Positions 18,852 to 27,690 of a stretch of DNA of 64,000 nucleotides are shown here, piece by piece. The stretch comes from CAWIMX01 sp963792785 (GTDB lineage Bacteria; Acidobacteriota; Vicinamibacteria; Vicinamibacterales; CAVVIG01), in the NCBI GenBank assembly GCA_963792785.1, contig CAWBXO010000004.1:558001-622000 (forward strand), given 5' to 3'. Both the position numbers and the translations under genes were made by a program. How positions within the stretch are numbered: the first letter of the stretch is position 1; every line of letters begins with the position of its first letter. Under the pieces are notes generated by a model. The model saw only the letters and a program-made list of their open reading frames with translations. It searched no databases and was not told where the DNA came from.

Positions 18852-20783
18852 ATGGTCAGATCGACGTTCGGTGCAGGCCTGGCGGCGGTCATCCTCGCCG
18901 TCTCCTTCGCGCACGCGCAGGATCAGACGCCGCGGTTCCGATCCTCCGTTCAGGTCACGCTGCTCGACGTCACGGTGGTCGACGGCGACGGGCACCCGAT
19001 CACGGACCTGCGGCCCGGCGACTTCTCGGTGTCCATCGACGGCCACGCGCGCCCCGTCGTGAGCGCCGAGTGGATCCCGCTGGCCGAGCGGGCCCGCGAG
19101 GCCGGTCCGTCGCCGGTGCCGACGCCGGCCGGCTACACGTCGAACCAGGCCCCGTCGAGCGGGCGGCTGATCGCGCTCCTGGTCGATCAGGGCCACATCA
19201 GCTTCGGCGGCACGGTGGGCATGCGCAGCGCCGTCAACGGCTTCATCGATCGGCTCGAGCCGTCGGACCGCGTGGCGCTGCTCGGGCTGTGTCCCGGCGG
19301 CCCGCCGCCGATTCCCTTCACGACCGACCGCGAGATCGTGAAGCACACGCTCGCGAGCATGGTCGGCCAGTGGACCGTGTTCCACATGGAGAGCCCGGTC
19401 AGCCCCGGCAGCAGCGGCGGCGCATTCTCGCAGACCGGCCCGGATCTCTCGGCGAACATCCCGCTGAGCCCGTGCGGCGGCGCGGACGCCGGCGGCGCGC
19501 TCGACGCGTCGGGCGCGGGCCAGGGCCCGAACCTCGACGAGGACGCGACCTGGGAGAACGTCCGGACGCTGATGCGCGCGATGCAGGACGTCGAGGGCTC
19601 CAAGACGATCGTCCTCGTGTCCGAGGGCCTCGCGCGGCCGTCGGAAACGTCGATCGCCGCCGAGATCGAGCGCCAGGCCGCGGCGGCGCACACGACCGTC
19701 TACGGCCTGCTGCTCGACCGCCGCGTGCCCGACGCCCTGTCGCGCTCGACGAACGTCGCGTTCCAGGCCGGCGACTTCGACTCCCGCGACGGGCTCTCGT
19801 CGTTCGTCAATGCGACCGGCGGCGCGGTGTTCACCGCCGCGGTGAGCGCGGACGCCGCCGTCGCGCGGATCGAAGCCGAGATCTCCGGCTACTACGTCGT
19901 CGGCGTCGAGTCGGAGCCCGCGGATCACGGCGGCGACGACCGGCGGATGTCGGTGCGGGTCGCGCGCCCCGCCGCGACCGTGCGCGCGCGGCGCTGGCTC
20001 TCGACGCGGACCGAGGGCGCGGGCGGTTCGCCGGAGGAACGGATCCAGGCCGCGTTCGGATCGTTTCTCCCGCTGTCGGGCCTGCCGATCCGCGTCGGCA
20101 CGTTCACGATGCGCCAGCCGAACCGTGCGGAGGCGTACGTGCTGACGCACGCGGAACTCGGCAGCGACTACACGGCGCCGACCTCCGTGACGCTCGGCCT
20201 GACCGTGACGGCGCAGGACGGACGCCTGCTCGCGACGCGATCCGGCACGAGCCAGCTCGTCCCCGAGCGGCGCGACCGCCCATCGCCGCTCGACCTCACG
20301 ACCAGCCTGTCGCTGCCGCCCGGCGACTACCTGATGAAGATCGCCGTCGTCGAGGGCGAGCGCACGGGATCGGTCGAGCGTCCGCTGCACGTCGGCTTCC
20401 CGCGCATCGGGGTCGCCGAGCTGAGCGGGCTCATCGCGGGCGGCGCCGCCGGGCCGGCCCCCGGCGCCCGTCCCGCGGTCGGCTCGACCGTCGCGTCCGG
20501 CTACGTGCAGGGCTACCTCGAGGCGTACGGCCTCGGGGTGGAATCGCTGCGCGCCGTGTTCACGGTCCGGCCCGCGGACGCCGCCGGCGTCGCGGGCGGC
20601 GATCCGGTGGCGGGTCCGATCGAGATCCCGCGGCAGGACGTCGAGGCGCGCAAGGCCGTGTTCTCCGGCGTCCTCGATGTCCACGCGCTGCGCCCGGGCC
20701 AGTACGTGCTTCAGGCCGCCGTGACGCTCGGATCGCAGACGTCGTCGAGTCGCAAGGGTTCGAGATCCCGGAGGACGCGATGA
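18852..20783 (+). CDS. VWFA-related acidobacterial domain protein (TIGR03436-like), copy 1
   Basis: A 643-residue exported protein with a signal peptide ending near SFAHAQ. The family opening FRSSVQVTLLDVTVVDGDG is followed by ITDLRPGDFSVSIDG. A VWFA-like domain runs to about residue 330 (IALLVDQGHISFGG, FIDRLEPSDRVALLG, SKTIVLVSEGL, ISGYYVVGVE), and a C-terminal beta-rich half contains SLSLPPGDYLMKIAVVEG. This domain is expanded in Acidobacteriota and its role is unknown. The stop overlaps the ATG of a second, broken copy (ATGA). The last 20 or so residues (Arg/Ser-rich) do not match copy 2, while another frame reads SQGFEIPED, so the true C-terminus may be frameshifted. Confidence 0.82.
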   Translation: MVRSTFGAGLAAVILAVSFAHAQDQTPRFRSSVQVTLLDVTVVDGDGHPITDLRPGDFSVSIDGHARPVVSAEWIPLAERAREAGPSPVPTPAGYTSNQAPSSGRLIALLVDQGHISFGGTVGMRSAVNGFIDRLEPSDRVALLGLCPGGPPPIPFTTDREIVKHTLASMVGQWTVFHMESPVSPGSSGGAFSQTGPDLSANIPLSPCGGADAGGALDASGAGQGPNLDEDATWENVRTLMRAMQDVEGSKTIVLVSEGLARPSETSIAAEIERQAAAAHTTVYGLLLDRRVPDALSRSTNVAFQAGDFDSRDGLSSFVNATGGAVFTAAVSADAAVARIEAEISGYYVVGVESEPADHGGDDRRMSVRVARPAATVRARRWLSTRTEGAGGSPEERIQAAFGSFLPLSGLPIRVGTFTMRQPNRAEAYVLTHAELGSDYTAPTSVTLGLTVTAQDGRLLATRSGTSQLVPERRDRPSPLDLTTSLSLPPGDYLMKIAVVEGERTGSVERPLHVGFPRIGVAELSGLIAGGAAGPAPGARPAVGSTVASGYVQGYLEAYGLGVESLRAVFTVRPADAAGVAGGDPVAGPIEIPRQDVEARKAVFSGVLDVHALRPGQYVLQAAVTLGSQTSSSRKGSRSRRTR

Positions 20784-22632
20784 CGCGCGCGGCTGCTGCC
20801 CTTGCCATCCGTCATGGCCGCCGCGGGCGCGATCGCCGCCGCGCAGGGCCAGCCGCCGCGGTTCCGGTCGGGCGTGCAGGTCACGCTGCTCGACATGACG
20901 GTGCTCGACGGCAACGGCCAGCCGGTCACCGGCTTGCGGCCCACCGATTTCACGATGTCGGTGGACGGCGCCGACCGCCGCGTCGTGAGCGCCGAGTGGA
21001 TTCCCCTCGCCGCCGCGCGGCCGCCGGCCCGGACGCGGCCCGCCGGCGCCTCCCGCCGCGTACGTCTCGAACGACGCCGGGCACGGCGGCCGGTTGATCG
21101 TGATCTACATCGAGGACGCGAGTATGCCGTTCGGGCAGGGCGCCTTCCTGCGCCCCACCGTGGAGGCCTTCATCGACGGCTGGAGCCGTCGGATCGCGTG
21201 GCCCTCACGCATACGTGTCCCGGCGCGAAGCTCGTGCCGTTCACGACGGATCGCGCGGCGATCAAGAACGGCCTCATGTCGATGGTCGGCGATCGGCGCC
21301 GTCGCTGTGCCCGAGGACCCGTGGACGGGAAAGTTCGGCGCCTGATCAGCCGACCTCCGCACGATCGCCGAGCCCAAGACAGTGGTCCTGGTGTCGGGCG
21401 GCCTGTCGCGCGGCTCGTAGACCGTGGAGCCCGACCGGACTCGACGCCGCCGAAGTCGAATGGCCTCGCCGCGCTGACGCGCACGGAGGTGTACCGCCAC
21501 TCTCTGCTCGATCGGCGCCAGCCGGAAGCGGCGAGACCGACACGACCGTTTCAGCCTGTGCGATCGAGCCCGGATACCCGACAAGCAGCGGAGCCGTGGA
21601 TTTCCGCCGCGGACATCAGTGGATCGCCAGCTTGAACGGCCGCGACGGCCTGTCGTTTCTGTCCAAGGCACCGGTGGCGCGGTATACACCGTCGCGGTCA
21701 CGCCGGACGTCCAGGTCGCGAAGCATCGAAGCGGCGATCTCCGGCTACTACCTGGTCGGCGTCGAGTCGGATCCGCGGCGATCGCCGAGAGAGCGGGCCG
21801 CGACCTCTGTCGGTCTCGGTCGCGTCGCGACGGCGTCACGGTGCGGCGCGGCAACTGGCTGCCGCTGACGAACGACGCGCCCGAGCCGCGCGCGACGGCC
21901 GAAGCCGGACTAAAGGCCGCGTTCGGCTACGTTCGCGACGATGGCCGAGGTGCCGCTGCGCGTGGCGACATTCGCGATGCGCCAGGCCGACGAGCCGCGA
22001 AAGCCTTCGTGCTGCTGCACGCCGAGGTCGGCGACGGCCATCGCGAGCCCGCGCCGATCACCATGGGCTACATCGTGACCAAGCCCGACGGCACGGTCGC
22101 CGCGACGAAGTCGGGCACGTCGACGCTCGCGCCGATGGCGCGCGGCACGCCCTCGCCGCTCGAACTGACCAGCACGCTGGCGTTGGATCCGGGCGACTAC
22201 ATGCTCAAGCTCGCCGTCGTCGACGGCGAGCGGGTGGGATCGGTCGAACGGCCGATCCATGTCGGCTTCGCGTCCGCTGGATCGTTCACGACGAGCGACC
22301 TGTTCGTGGGCGCCTCGCCCACGGCGGCGCCCGCCGCGCGGCCGCCGGTGGCCTCGGTCGTGCGCACCGGCTTCGTGCAGGGCTTCTTCGAGGCGTACGG
22401 CGACGGCGCCGCGGCGCTGCGCGCGCGCTTCGACGTGCTGCCGCGAGACGGCGACACGCCAGCCGCCACGGCCGAGATCGCCGGACAGGCTGCCGGCGGG
22501 AAGGCCGTGTTTTCCGGCACCGTGGATATTGCGCGCCTGCGCCCCGGCCCCTACGTGCTTCGGGCGACACTCCTCGGACCCTCGGGCCCGTTACAAACGC
22601 TGACGACCGGCTTCGACCGCCCCGCCCGCTGA
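20780..22632 (+). pseudogene. VWFA-related acidobacterial domain protein, copy 2, multiply frameshifted
   Basis: A tandem paralogue of the upstream gene with the same landmarks in the same order: signal peptide, FRSGVQVTLLDMTVLDGNG, VTGLRPTDFTMSVDG, VEAFIDG, PSDRVAL, the ISGYYLVGVESD equivalent near 21740, and a clean last third from about 21990 (TLALDPGDYMLKLAVVDG) to the stop. The middle section (20790-21950) jumps between all three frames at least eight times; most are +1, and at least one near 21180 is a one-base deletion. Length is only slightly below copy 1. The concentration of indels here could reflect genuine decay of a redundant duplicate or local sequencing error between near-repeats. 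Confidence 0.78.
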
Positions 22633-22636
22633 CCCA

Positions 22637-22691
22637 TCACCATCACCAAATTACCAAATTACCAAATTACCAAATCACCAGATCACCAAAT
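22637..22691. repeat. 8-bp tandem array (ACCAAATT/ACCAAATC)
   Basis: Six or seven octamer units of ACCAAATT, ACCAAATC or ACCAGATC follow the copy-2 stop by four bases. A C-tract comes next, then the A/T-rich stretch before the NHL gene. Confidence 0.75.
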
Positions 22692-22762
22692 CCCCCCCCC
22701 TCCCCCTCCCGCTATATACTCTCCGCACGTTCGTCCGTCACTCACGCAAGGGGAGGCAGCAA

Positions 22763-23857
22763 GTGAAACGCATCGTTATTGCACTCGTGGTAGTCGTAGG
22801 CGGCGTCGGCCTGTACGCCCAGGGCCGCGGCGGCCGTGGACTCAGCCCGGAGCGCCAGGCGGCCATGCAGCGGCAGGCCGATCTCGAGAAGGCCGCACCG
22901 GACATTCCATTCGACGTCGTCCCGCTCAACCTGAAGACCCCGGACGACCGGATGATCGGCGAGACCGAGGGCGTGGCCATCAGCCCGGCGGGTCACATCT
23001 TCGTGTACACGCGCACCGGCACCTGGGGCGGCCCGGCCCGCGGCGCGATCGCGTCGCGCGTGTATGAGTTCAACAAGGACGGCAGCTGGGTCAAGGAGTG
23101 GGGCCAGGGCAACTACGGCTTCTCCTTCGCGCACGACATCAAGTTCGACAAGTACGGCAACCTGTGGGCCGTCGACGAAGGGTCGAACATGGTCATGAAG
23201 TTCAACGCGCAGGGCCAGGTCACGATGGTGCTCGGGCGCAAGGCCGAGGCGATCGATTACCTCGAGCGCTTCCTCGAGGAAGGCAACCATCCGCCGGAGG
23301 ACGCGCCGCCACCGGTGGGCGGGCCCAACAGCTTCAACCGCCCGACCGACGTCACGTGGGACAACAACGACAACATCTTCGTGTCCGACGGCTACGGCAA
23401 CTCGCGCGTGGCGAAGTTCAACAAAGACGGCGACTGGGTGAAGGCCGTCGGCACGCGCGGCAGCGGTCCGGACCAGTTCAACACGCCGCACACGATCGCC
23501 TCCGACGCGCAGGGGAACATCTACGTCGGCGACCGCGGCAACAACCGCATCCAGGTCTACGACCCCGACCTCAAGTTCCTGCGCTCGATCGACAACGTGC
23601 GGGCGCCGTGGGCGATCTGCATCACGCCGGGCCCGGGCACGCAGTACATCTACAGCGCCGACGCCGGCGGCATGATCTACAAGGACACGCTGGACGGGAA
23701 GCTGCTGGGCAAGTTCGGCACGATCGGCAAGCGCCCCGGGCAGTTCTACTGGGTCCACGCGATGGCGTGCCCGTCGGAGAACGAGATCTACACGGGTGAA
23801 GCCCAGAACTGGCGCGTCCAGCACCTGATGCTGCACCCGCCGGCGAACGCGAGGTAA
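22763..23857 (+). CDS. Exported NHL-repeat protein
   Basis: A 364-residue protein with a signal peptide (MKRIVIALVVVVGGVGLYAQ). It has several NHL beta-propeller repeats, recognised by the pattern F.(R/T)P..V..D..G.I.V.D...NRV..F: FSFAHDIKFDKYGNLWAVD, FNRPTDVTWDNNDNIFVSD, FNTPHTIASDAQGNIYVGD. Acidobacterial proteins of this type resemble the propeller of peptidyl-alpha-hydroxyglycine amidating lyase, but catalytic identity cannot be shown from sequence alone. The start is GTG at 22763 behind a strong AAGGGGAGG. A TATACT hexamer near 22716 is a plausible -10. Confidence 0.82.
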   Translation: MKRIVIALVVVVGGVGLYAQGRGGRGLSPERQAAMQRQADLEKAAPDIPFDVVPLNLKTPDDRMIGETEGVAISPAGHIFVYTRTGTWGGPARGAIASRVYEFNKDGSWVKEWGQGNYGFSFAHDIKFDKYGNLWAVDEGSNMVMKFNAQGQVTMVLGRKAEAIDYLERFLEEGNHPPEDAPPPVGGPNSFNRPTDVTWDNNDNIFVSDGYGNSRVAKFNKDGDWVKAVGTRGSGPDQFNTPHTIASDAQGNIYVGDRGNNRIQVYDPDLKFLRSIDNVRAPWAICITPGPGTQYIYSADAGGMIYKDTLDGKLLGKFGTIGKRPGQFYWVHAMACPSENEIYTGEAQNWRVQHLMLHPPANAR

Positions 23858-23867
23858 GAAGGAATCT

Positions 23868-24020
23868 GTAGCCGTTAGCTGTTAGCTGTTAGCTGTTAGC
23901 TGTTAGCTGTTAGCTGTTAGCTGTTAGCTGTTAGCTGTTAGCAATTCGCTAATGGCTAACGGCTAATGGCTAATGGCTATCGGCTATCGGCTATCGGCTA
24001 TCGGCTATCGGCTAGCGGCT
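23868..24020. repeat. Long palindromic heptamer array (GTTAGCT / GGCTATC)
   Basis: About nine consecutive GTTAGCT heptamers are followed, after a short AATTCGC turn, by heptamers GGCTAAC, GGCTAAT and GGCTATC. The second block is roughly the reverse complement of the first, so the whole can fold into one long hairpin. It lies between convergent genes. The TAG stop of the minus-strand gene at 24019 is the first TAG of the array. There are no spacers, so it is not CRISPR. Confidence 0.9.
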
Positions 24021-24393
24021 ACTTCTTCGCACTCATCCGCCACGCCATCAGCCCGGCGAAGACGGCGATGCCCGCCAGCAGCTGGCGTTCGGTCGTTGGA
24101 TCGAGGGGACTCTCGAAGTCCCGCACGTCGAGCCGGAACTTCGTCCAGGCGGACGAGTCGTACGTGTCCCAGTAATACGTCAGCTGAGAATCGTGTGTCT
24201 CGACGGCGAAGCCGTCGTCTCCCATGCCCATCGGCAGTTCGGGCGGCATCCGGGGCAGATGCTGCTGCGGATCCACCAGCCACGCCGCCGCCTTCAGACC
24301 AAGGCTTTTCCCCTCGGCGGGCGGCCACGCGAGCACGACCAGAACGGCCGCGACCCAGATGACCCACCAGGCGCCGCGGCTCGGCTGCCACAT
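24019..24393 (-). CDS. Small two-helix membrane protein
   Basis: A 124-residue protein with an N-terminal hydrophobic helix (WWVIWVAAVLVVLAW) and a C-terminal one (LLAGIAVFAGLMAW) flanking a roughly 75-residue soluble loop rich in Asp, Tyr and Trp (YYWDTYDSSAWTKFRLDVRDFE). I do not recognise a family. Codon bias is like that of neighbouring genes. The stop codon TAG is the first repeat unit of the heptamer array, so the array begins exactly at the gene end. Upstream is an octamer array that ends the HD gene. Confidence 0.6.
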   Translation of the reverse strand: MWQPSRGAWWVIWVAAVLVVLAWPPAEGKSLGLKAAAWLVDPQQHLPRMPPELPMGMGDDGFAVETHDSQLTYYWDTYDSSAWTKFRLDVRDFESPLDPTTERQLLAGIAVFAGLMAWRMSAKK

Positions 24394-24407
24394 GGGGGAA
24401 TTATACG

Positions 24408-24443
24408 TTCCTCAGCTCCCCAGTTCCTCAGCTCCTCAGCTCC
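24408..24443. repeat. 8-bp array (TCCTCAGC) at the HD gene stop
   Basis: Octamer units TTCCTCAGC, TCCCCAGT and TCCTCAGC. On the minus strand the HD gene ends AGC-TGA and the TGA is inside the array. The same unit family recurs at 42.45 and 42.85 kb. Confidence 0.75.
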
Positions 24444-25026
24444 GTATGATCCCCGCCTCGCAGAAGCCATCGATGATCCCCACGACCGTCGGCCACACCT
24501 CGGGCATCGCCGACTCGATCGGCCGCATGCGCTCGATCACCTGCCCCCGCGTCAACGCGTGGGTCTTCCAGCTGCCGCCGTCGGCGTGCGCATTGATCAG
24601 GAACGGCTGAAAGCGGTCCATGGCGTTCGCGAATCGCGCGGCGGCGGTCTCCCGCGCCTCGAACTCGTCCCACAACTCGCGAAACCGCACCGCCTGGTCG
24701 GGTGGGAGTAGACCGAACAGCCGGTCGGCGGCGGCCTGCTCGCGGTCCGCCTTCGTCTTCTGCCCCTCCAGGTCGTAGGCGAACGTGTCGCCCGCGTCGA
24801 TCTCGACCAGGTCGTGGACGACCAGCAACTCGAACGCGCGCCACAGATCGAAGTGGTCGGCGGCGTGCTCGCGCATCACCATCGCGGCGAGCAGGAGGTG
24901 CCAGGAATGCTCGGCGGAGTTCTCGAACCGGGAGCCGTTCACGAGCGGCGTGCGCCGCAGGACGGTTTTCAGCTTGTCGGCTTCGACGAGAAAGGCAATC
25001 TGGCGGGTGAGGCGATCGTCAGGCAC
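24436..25026 (-). CDS. HD-domain phosphohydrolase (YfbR/HDDC2-like)
   Basis: A 196-residue HD-superfamily protein. Metal ligands are visible as the His in ENSAEHSWHL, the His-Asp pair in LVVHDLVEIDAGDTF, and a distal Asp. This pattern matches the YfbR/HDDC2 group, which dephosphorylates deoxynucleoside 5'-monophosphates. The substrate is inferred from the family. It lies downstream of a small membrane-protein gene and a well-formed promoter at 25192-25219. The stop codon falls within an octamer array. Confidence 0.82.
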   Translation of the reverse strand: MPDDRLTRQIAFLVEADKLKTVLRRTPLVNGSRFENSAEHSWHLLLAAMVMREHAADHFDLWRAFELLVVHDLVEIDAGDTFAYDLEGQKTKADREQAAADRLFGLLPPDQAVRFRELWDEFEARETAAARFANAMDRFQPFLINAHADGGSWKTHALTRGQVIERMRPIESAMPEVWPTVVGIIDGFCEAGIIRS

Positions 25027-25058
25027 GAAGAATTATAGGCCGCGGCCCACGGCGGACC

Positions 25059-25181
25059 TCAGTCGTCGTCCTTGTCGCGACGGCTCCAGCGGCGTTTCCA
25101 TTCACGCTGGCGCCACCACCTCGAGGTGAGGTCGTAGACGAACACGCCGACGATCAGAACGGCGATGAACGCGATGGCCAA
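25059..25181 (-). CDS. Possible 40-residue single-pass membrane protein
   Basis: A short open frame with a TTG start. Residues 2-17 are a hydrophobic helix (AIAFIAVLIVGVFVYDL), followed by a strongly basic Trp/Arg segment (RWWRQREWKRRWSRR) and a final acidic DKDDD. The in-frame stop just upstream (TAG at about 25207) limits the start to the TTG. The promoter at 25192-25219 would start transcription about four bases before it, so the message would be nearly leaderless. The organisation looks like a real small protein, but no family is recognised. Confidence 0.42.
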   Translation of the reverse strand: MAIAFIAVLIVGVFVYDLTSRWWRQREWKRRWSRRDKDDD

Positions 25182-25191
25182 CTTTGGGAAC

Positions 25192-25219
25192 TTTATATGA
25201 CTCTAAAAGTCACAGTCAA
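25192..25219 (-). promoter_or_regulatory. Sigma70-like promoter with palindromic spacer
   Basis: On the minus strand: TTGACT (25219-25214), a 16-base spacer, then TATAAA (25197-25192). The spacer contains the inverted repeat TGACT-N5-AGTCA (25198-25212), a good place for a repressor. It reads toward the small membrane protein and the HD gene. Confidence 0.6.
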
Positions 25220-25225
25220 CCACGA

Positions 25226-26524
25226 TTAGGTTGTGACCGCTTCTCCTCGTGCAACGAGCACCGCTTCGCCGGCCGCCACGAGCGCCGCCAGGGCGAGCCC
25301 CTCGGCGGCCTGTTCCACCTCGGCGAGCGTGGGATACGACGGGGCGACCCGGATGTTCCGGTCCTCGGGGTCCCGGCCGTACGGGAACGTCGATCCGGCG
25401 GGCACGACGACGATGCCGGCCTCCTTGGCGAGGGCGATGGTCCGGCGGGCGCAGCCCTTCATGACGTCGAGGCTCACGAAGTAGCCGCCTTCCGGACTCG
25501 TCCATTCGGCCACGCCGCTGCCACCGAGCCGCTCCGCGAAGATGCGCTGCACGGCCTGGAACTTCGGCGCGAGGCTCGCCGCGTGCTTCTGCATGTGGGC
25601 GGCGAGGCCGGCCGCGTCCTTGAGCAGGCGCACGTGGCGGAGCTGGTTGACCTTGTCGGGCCCGATCGTGGCGCGCTCCAGGTGCCCGAGCATCCACTTC
25701 ACGTTGGCCGCCGATGCGGCGAAGAACGAGACGCCGGCCCCCGCGAACGTAATCTTCGACGTGGACGCGAACACGAACGGCCGGTCCGCGTGGCCGTGCG
25801 TTTCGGAGAGGGCGATGATGTTCGCGATCTCGCGTCCCTTCGGCGTGAGGTGGTGCACGCCGTACGCGTTGTCCCAGAACAGGCGGAAGTCGGGCGCGGC
25901 GGTCTTCATCCGCGCGAGCCGCTCGACGACTTCGTCCGAGTAGACCTCGCCCGTGGGATTGCTGTATTTCGGCACGCACCACATGCCCTTCACGGTGGCG
26001 TCGCCGCCGGCGAGCGCCTCGACCGTGTCCATGTCCGGGCCGCGGCCCGTGAGCGGCACGGCCACCATGCGGATCCCGTGGCCCTCGCAGATCGAGAAAT
26101 GGCGGTCGTACCCGGGCACCGGGCACAGGAACGTGACGGCCCCGTGCTCTGCCCACGGGTGGCCGCCGGGCACGCCGTGCCGCAGCGCGATCGCCACGGC
26201 GTCGTGCATGAGCGTGAGCGACGCGTTGTTGCCGGCGATGACCTGCGCGACCGGCGCGCCGAGCATCGGCGCGAAGAGCGCCCGCATCTCGGGCAGCCCC
26301 TGCACGCCGCCGTAGTTGCGGCAGTCGGTGCCGTCGGTGGCCCGGTAGTCGCCCTCACCGGGCAGCGAGAGGAGCGCGTTCGACAAATCGAGCTGCGCGT
26401 CCGAGGGCTTGCCGCGGCCGAGGTTGAGCGCCACGCCGCGTGCGCGAAACGCCGAATAGTCCTTCTGCGCGCGGTCGTACGCCGCGCGCACCTCGTCAGT
26501 CTTACCGGTGCGAAAATCCGTCAC
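25226..26524 (-). CDS. Aspartate aminotransferase-like PLP enzyme (MocR-type AspAT, PF12897)
   Basis: A 432-residue fold-type I aminotransferase with no DNA-binding domain. The PLP lysine is in ASTSKITFAGAG. Other conserved parts are the Asn/Asp of FWDNAYGVHHL and the substrate-binding Arg near the C-terminus (NIRVAPSYP). The sequence matches the subgroup Ic aspartate aminotransferase family described in Actinobacteria (PF12897), which differs from the classical AspC. It would interconvert aspartate and 2-oxoglutarate with oxaloacetate and glutamate. It starts with ATG at 26524, 42 bases downstream of the VOC gene stop on the same strand, across a heptamer array. Confidence 0.85.
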   Translation of the reverse strand: MTDFRTGKTDEVRAAYDRAQKDYSAFRARGVALNLGRGKPSDAQLDLSNALLSLPGEGDYRATDGTDCRNYGGVQGLPEMRALFAPMLGAPVAQVIAGNNASLTLMHDAVAIALRHGVPGGHPWAEHGAVTFLCPVPGYDRHFSICEGHGIRMVAVPLTGRGPDMDTVEALAGGDATVKGMWCVPKYSNPTGEVYSDEVVERLARMKTAAPDFRLFWDNAYGVHHLTPKGREIANIIALSETHGHADRPFVFASTSKITFAGAGVSFFAASAANVKWMLGHLERATIGPDKVNQLRHVRLLKDAAGLAAHMQKHAASLAPKFQAVQRIFAERLGGSGVAEWTSPEGGYFVSLDVMKGCARRTIALAKEAGIVVVPAGSTFPYGRDPEDRNIRVAPSYPTLAEVEQAAEGLALAALVAAGEAVLVARGEAVTT

Positions 26525-26526
26525 GA

Positions 26527-26569
26527 TTCACCACCACCCAGCACCCAGCACCCAGCACCTAGCACCCTA
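26527..26569. repeat. 7-bp tandem array (CACCCAG) at the VOC gene stop
   Basis: Heptamers of CACCCAG, with one CACCTAG, lie between two same-strand genes. On the minus strand the VOC gene stop TAG opens the array (TAGGGTGCTAGGTGCTGGG). Confidence 0.75.
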
Positions 26570-27631
26570 CTTACATATCTCGCCGAGGAACCCGCCGCCG
26601 CCGCAGTACGTCACGTCCTGGAGCTGCATCAGCAGGCCGTCCGGGTCCGTGAAATACAGCTCGGGGGTGCCGCCGTCGGCGCCGCCGCGATTCGGCATGC
26701 GCAGACTGATGTATTTCTGCATCGGCCCGACAGGCCCGCGGCCGTCGGCGCGATCCTTGATGCCGAAGCGCTCGAGGTTCGCCATCACCTCGTCCGGCTT
26801 GAAGCCCACCATGTTCATGCAGGCGTGGTTGATGCTGGCCGGCCGCGGCGCCCCGCCGCCCCGCGCGGCCCCCGCGCCGCCGGTGAACATCAGGAACGCC
26901 ACGCCGTTGCCCACACCGAGCGCCGGCGTCGCGGCCTGCATCGTCTGGATGTCGAGGCCGAACAGATCCTGGTAGAACTTCGCCGACCGCTCACCATCCG
27001 AGACCGAAATGGTGAAGTGGCTCAGGTCGCGCAGCGCCATGAGCCCCTTCGACGGGGAGGGCTCGGGCGTGCCGCAGACGTTGCCGAGCGTGCCGGCGCC
27101 GCCGCAGTACGTCGGATCCTGAAGCTGCACGACGATGCCGTCGGGGTCGCCGAAGTAAATCTCCGGCGTGCCGCCCGGCGCGCCGCCGTTCTCGGGCCCG
27201 CGCATCCGCACCCGCGCCTTCATCGGCGCGCTCGTGTCAGCGCGCTCGATGCCGTGATCGGCGAGCGTGCGCATCACGCCGTCCACGCTGAAATTCTCGA
27301 CGCTGACGCAGAAGTGGCCGATCCGCGGCGGGTTCGCGCCGGCGGCGCTGAGGGCGAGGAACTGCGGGCCGTCGCCCAGGCGGAGGACGATCGTGTCGCC
27401 CTGGCGCGCCGCGATCGGCAGGCCGAACAGACCCTGGTAGAACGCGAGGGAGCGCTTCACGTCCGACACGCTGAGCGTCATGTGGTTCAACGCGTGCGCG
27501 CGGAACTGGCTGCGGCCCTGCGCAAGCACCTTCGGCGCGAGCGCGAGCGCGGGGAGCGCGGCAAGCATGCCGCGACGCGAGATCCGACCGTCCTGGTAGC
27601 CCTGCATCAGCTTGTCGAGAGGAGCGTTCAT
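26567..27631 (-). CDS. Tat-exported protein with two VOC (glyoxalase-like) domains
   Basis: A 354-residue protein. An N-terminal twin-arginine signal, ISRRGMLAALPALALA, ends near VLAQG. Two vicinal-oxygen-chelate modules follow: residues about 45-180 (HALNHMTLSVSDVKRSLAFY, then PEIYFGDPDGIVVQLQDPTY) and about 195-350 (LSHFTISVSDGERSAKFYQ, then PELYFTDPDGLLMQLQDVTY). Each has a His near its start and a conserved PDG loop. Such tandems form one metal site per barrel pair. The substrate cannot be deduced; periplasmic location with a Tat signal suggests folding around a metal before export. Confidence 0.82.
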   Translation of the reverse strand: MNAPLDKLMQGYQDGRISRRGMLAALPALALAPKVLAQGRSQFRAHALNHMTLSVSDVKRSLAFYQGLFGLPIAARQGDTIVLRLGDGPQFLALSAAGANPPRIGHFCVSVENFSVDGVMRTLADHGIERADTSAPMKARVRMRGPENGGAPGGTPEIYFGDPDGIVVQLQDPTYCGGAGTLGNVCGTPEPSPSKGLMALRDLSHFTISVSDGERSAKFYQDLFGLDIQTMQAATPALGVGNGVAFLMFTGGAGAARGGGAPRPASINHACMNMVGFKPDEVMANLERFGIKDRADGRGPVGPMQKYISLRMPNRGGADGGTPELYFTDPDGLLMQLQDVTYCGGGGFLGEICK

Positions 27632-27690
27632 GGCCTCACAGTATAGCGCTGCGGAGCGCTCCGCTTCTTGCGTTAAGCTACGTATTCACG

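Noticed and set aside
23868..24020. Repeat array as a CRISPR
   Set aside because: Units are 7 bp, contiguous and without spacers; the second half is the reverse complement of the first. No cas genes are present.
24005..24391. Second open frame overlapping the two-helix membrane protein
   Set aside because: It is in another frame of the same strand, Arg/Ala-rich, without membrane segments or ribosome site.
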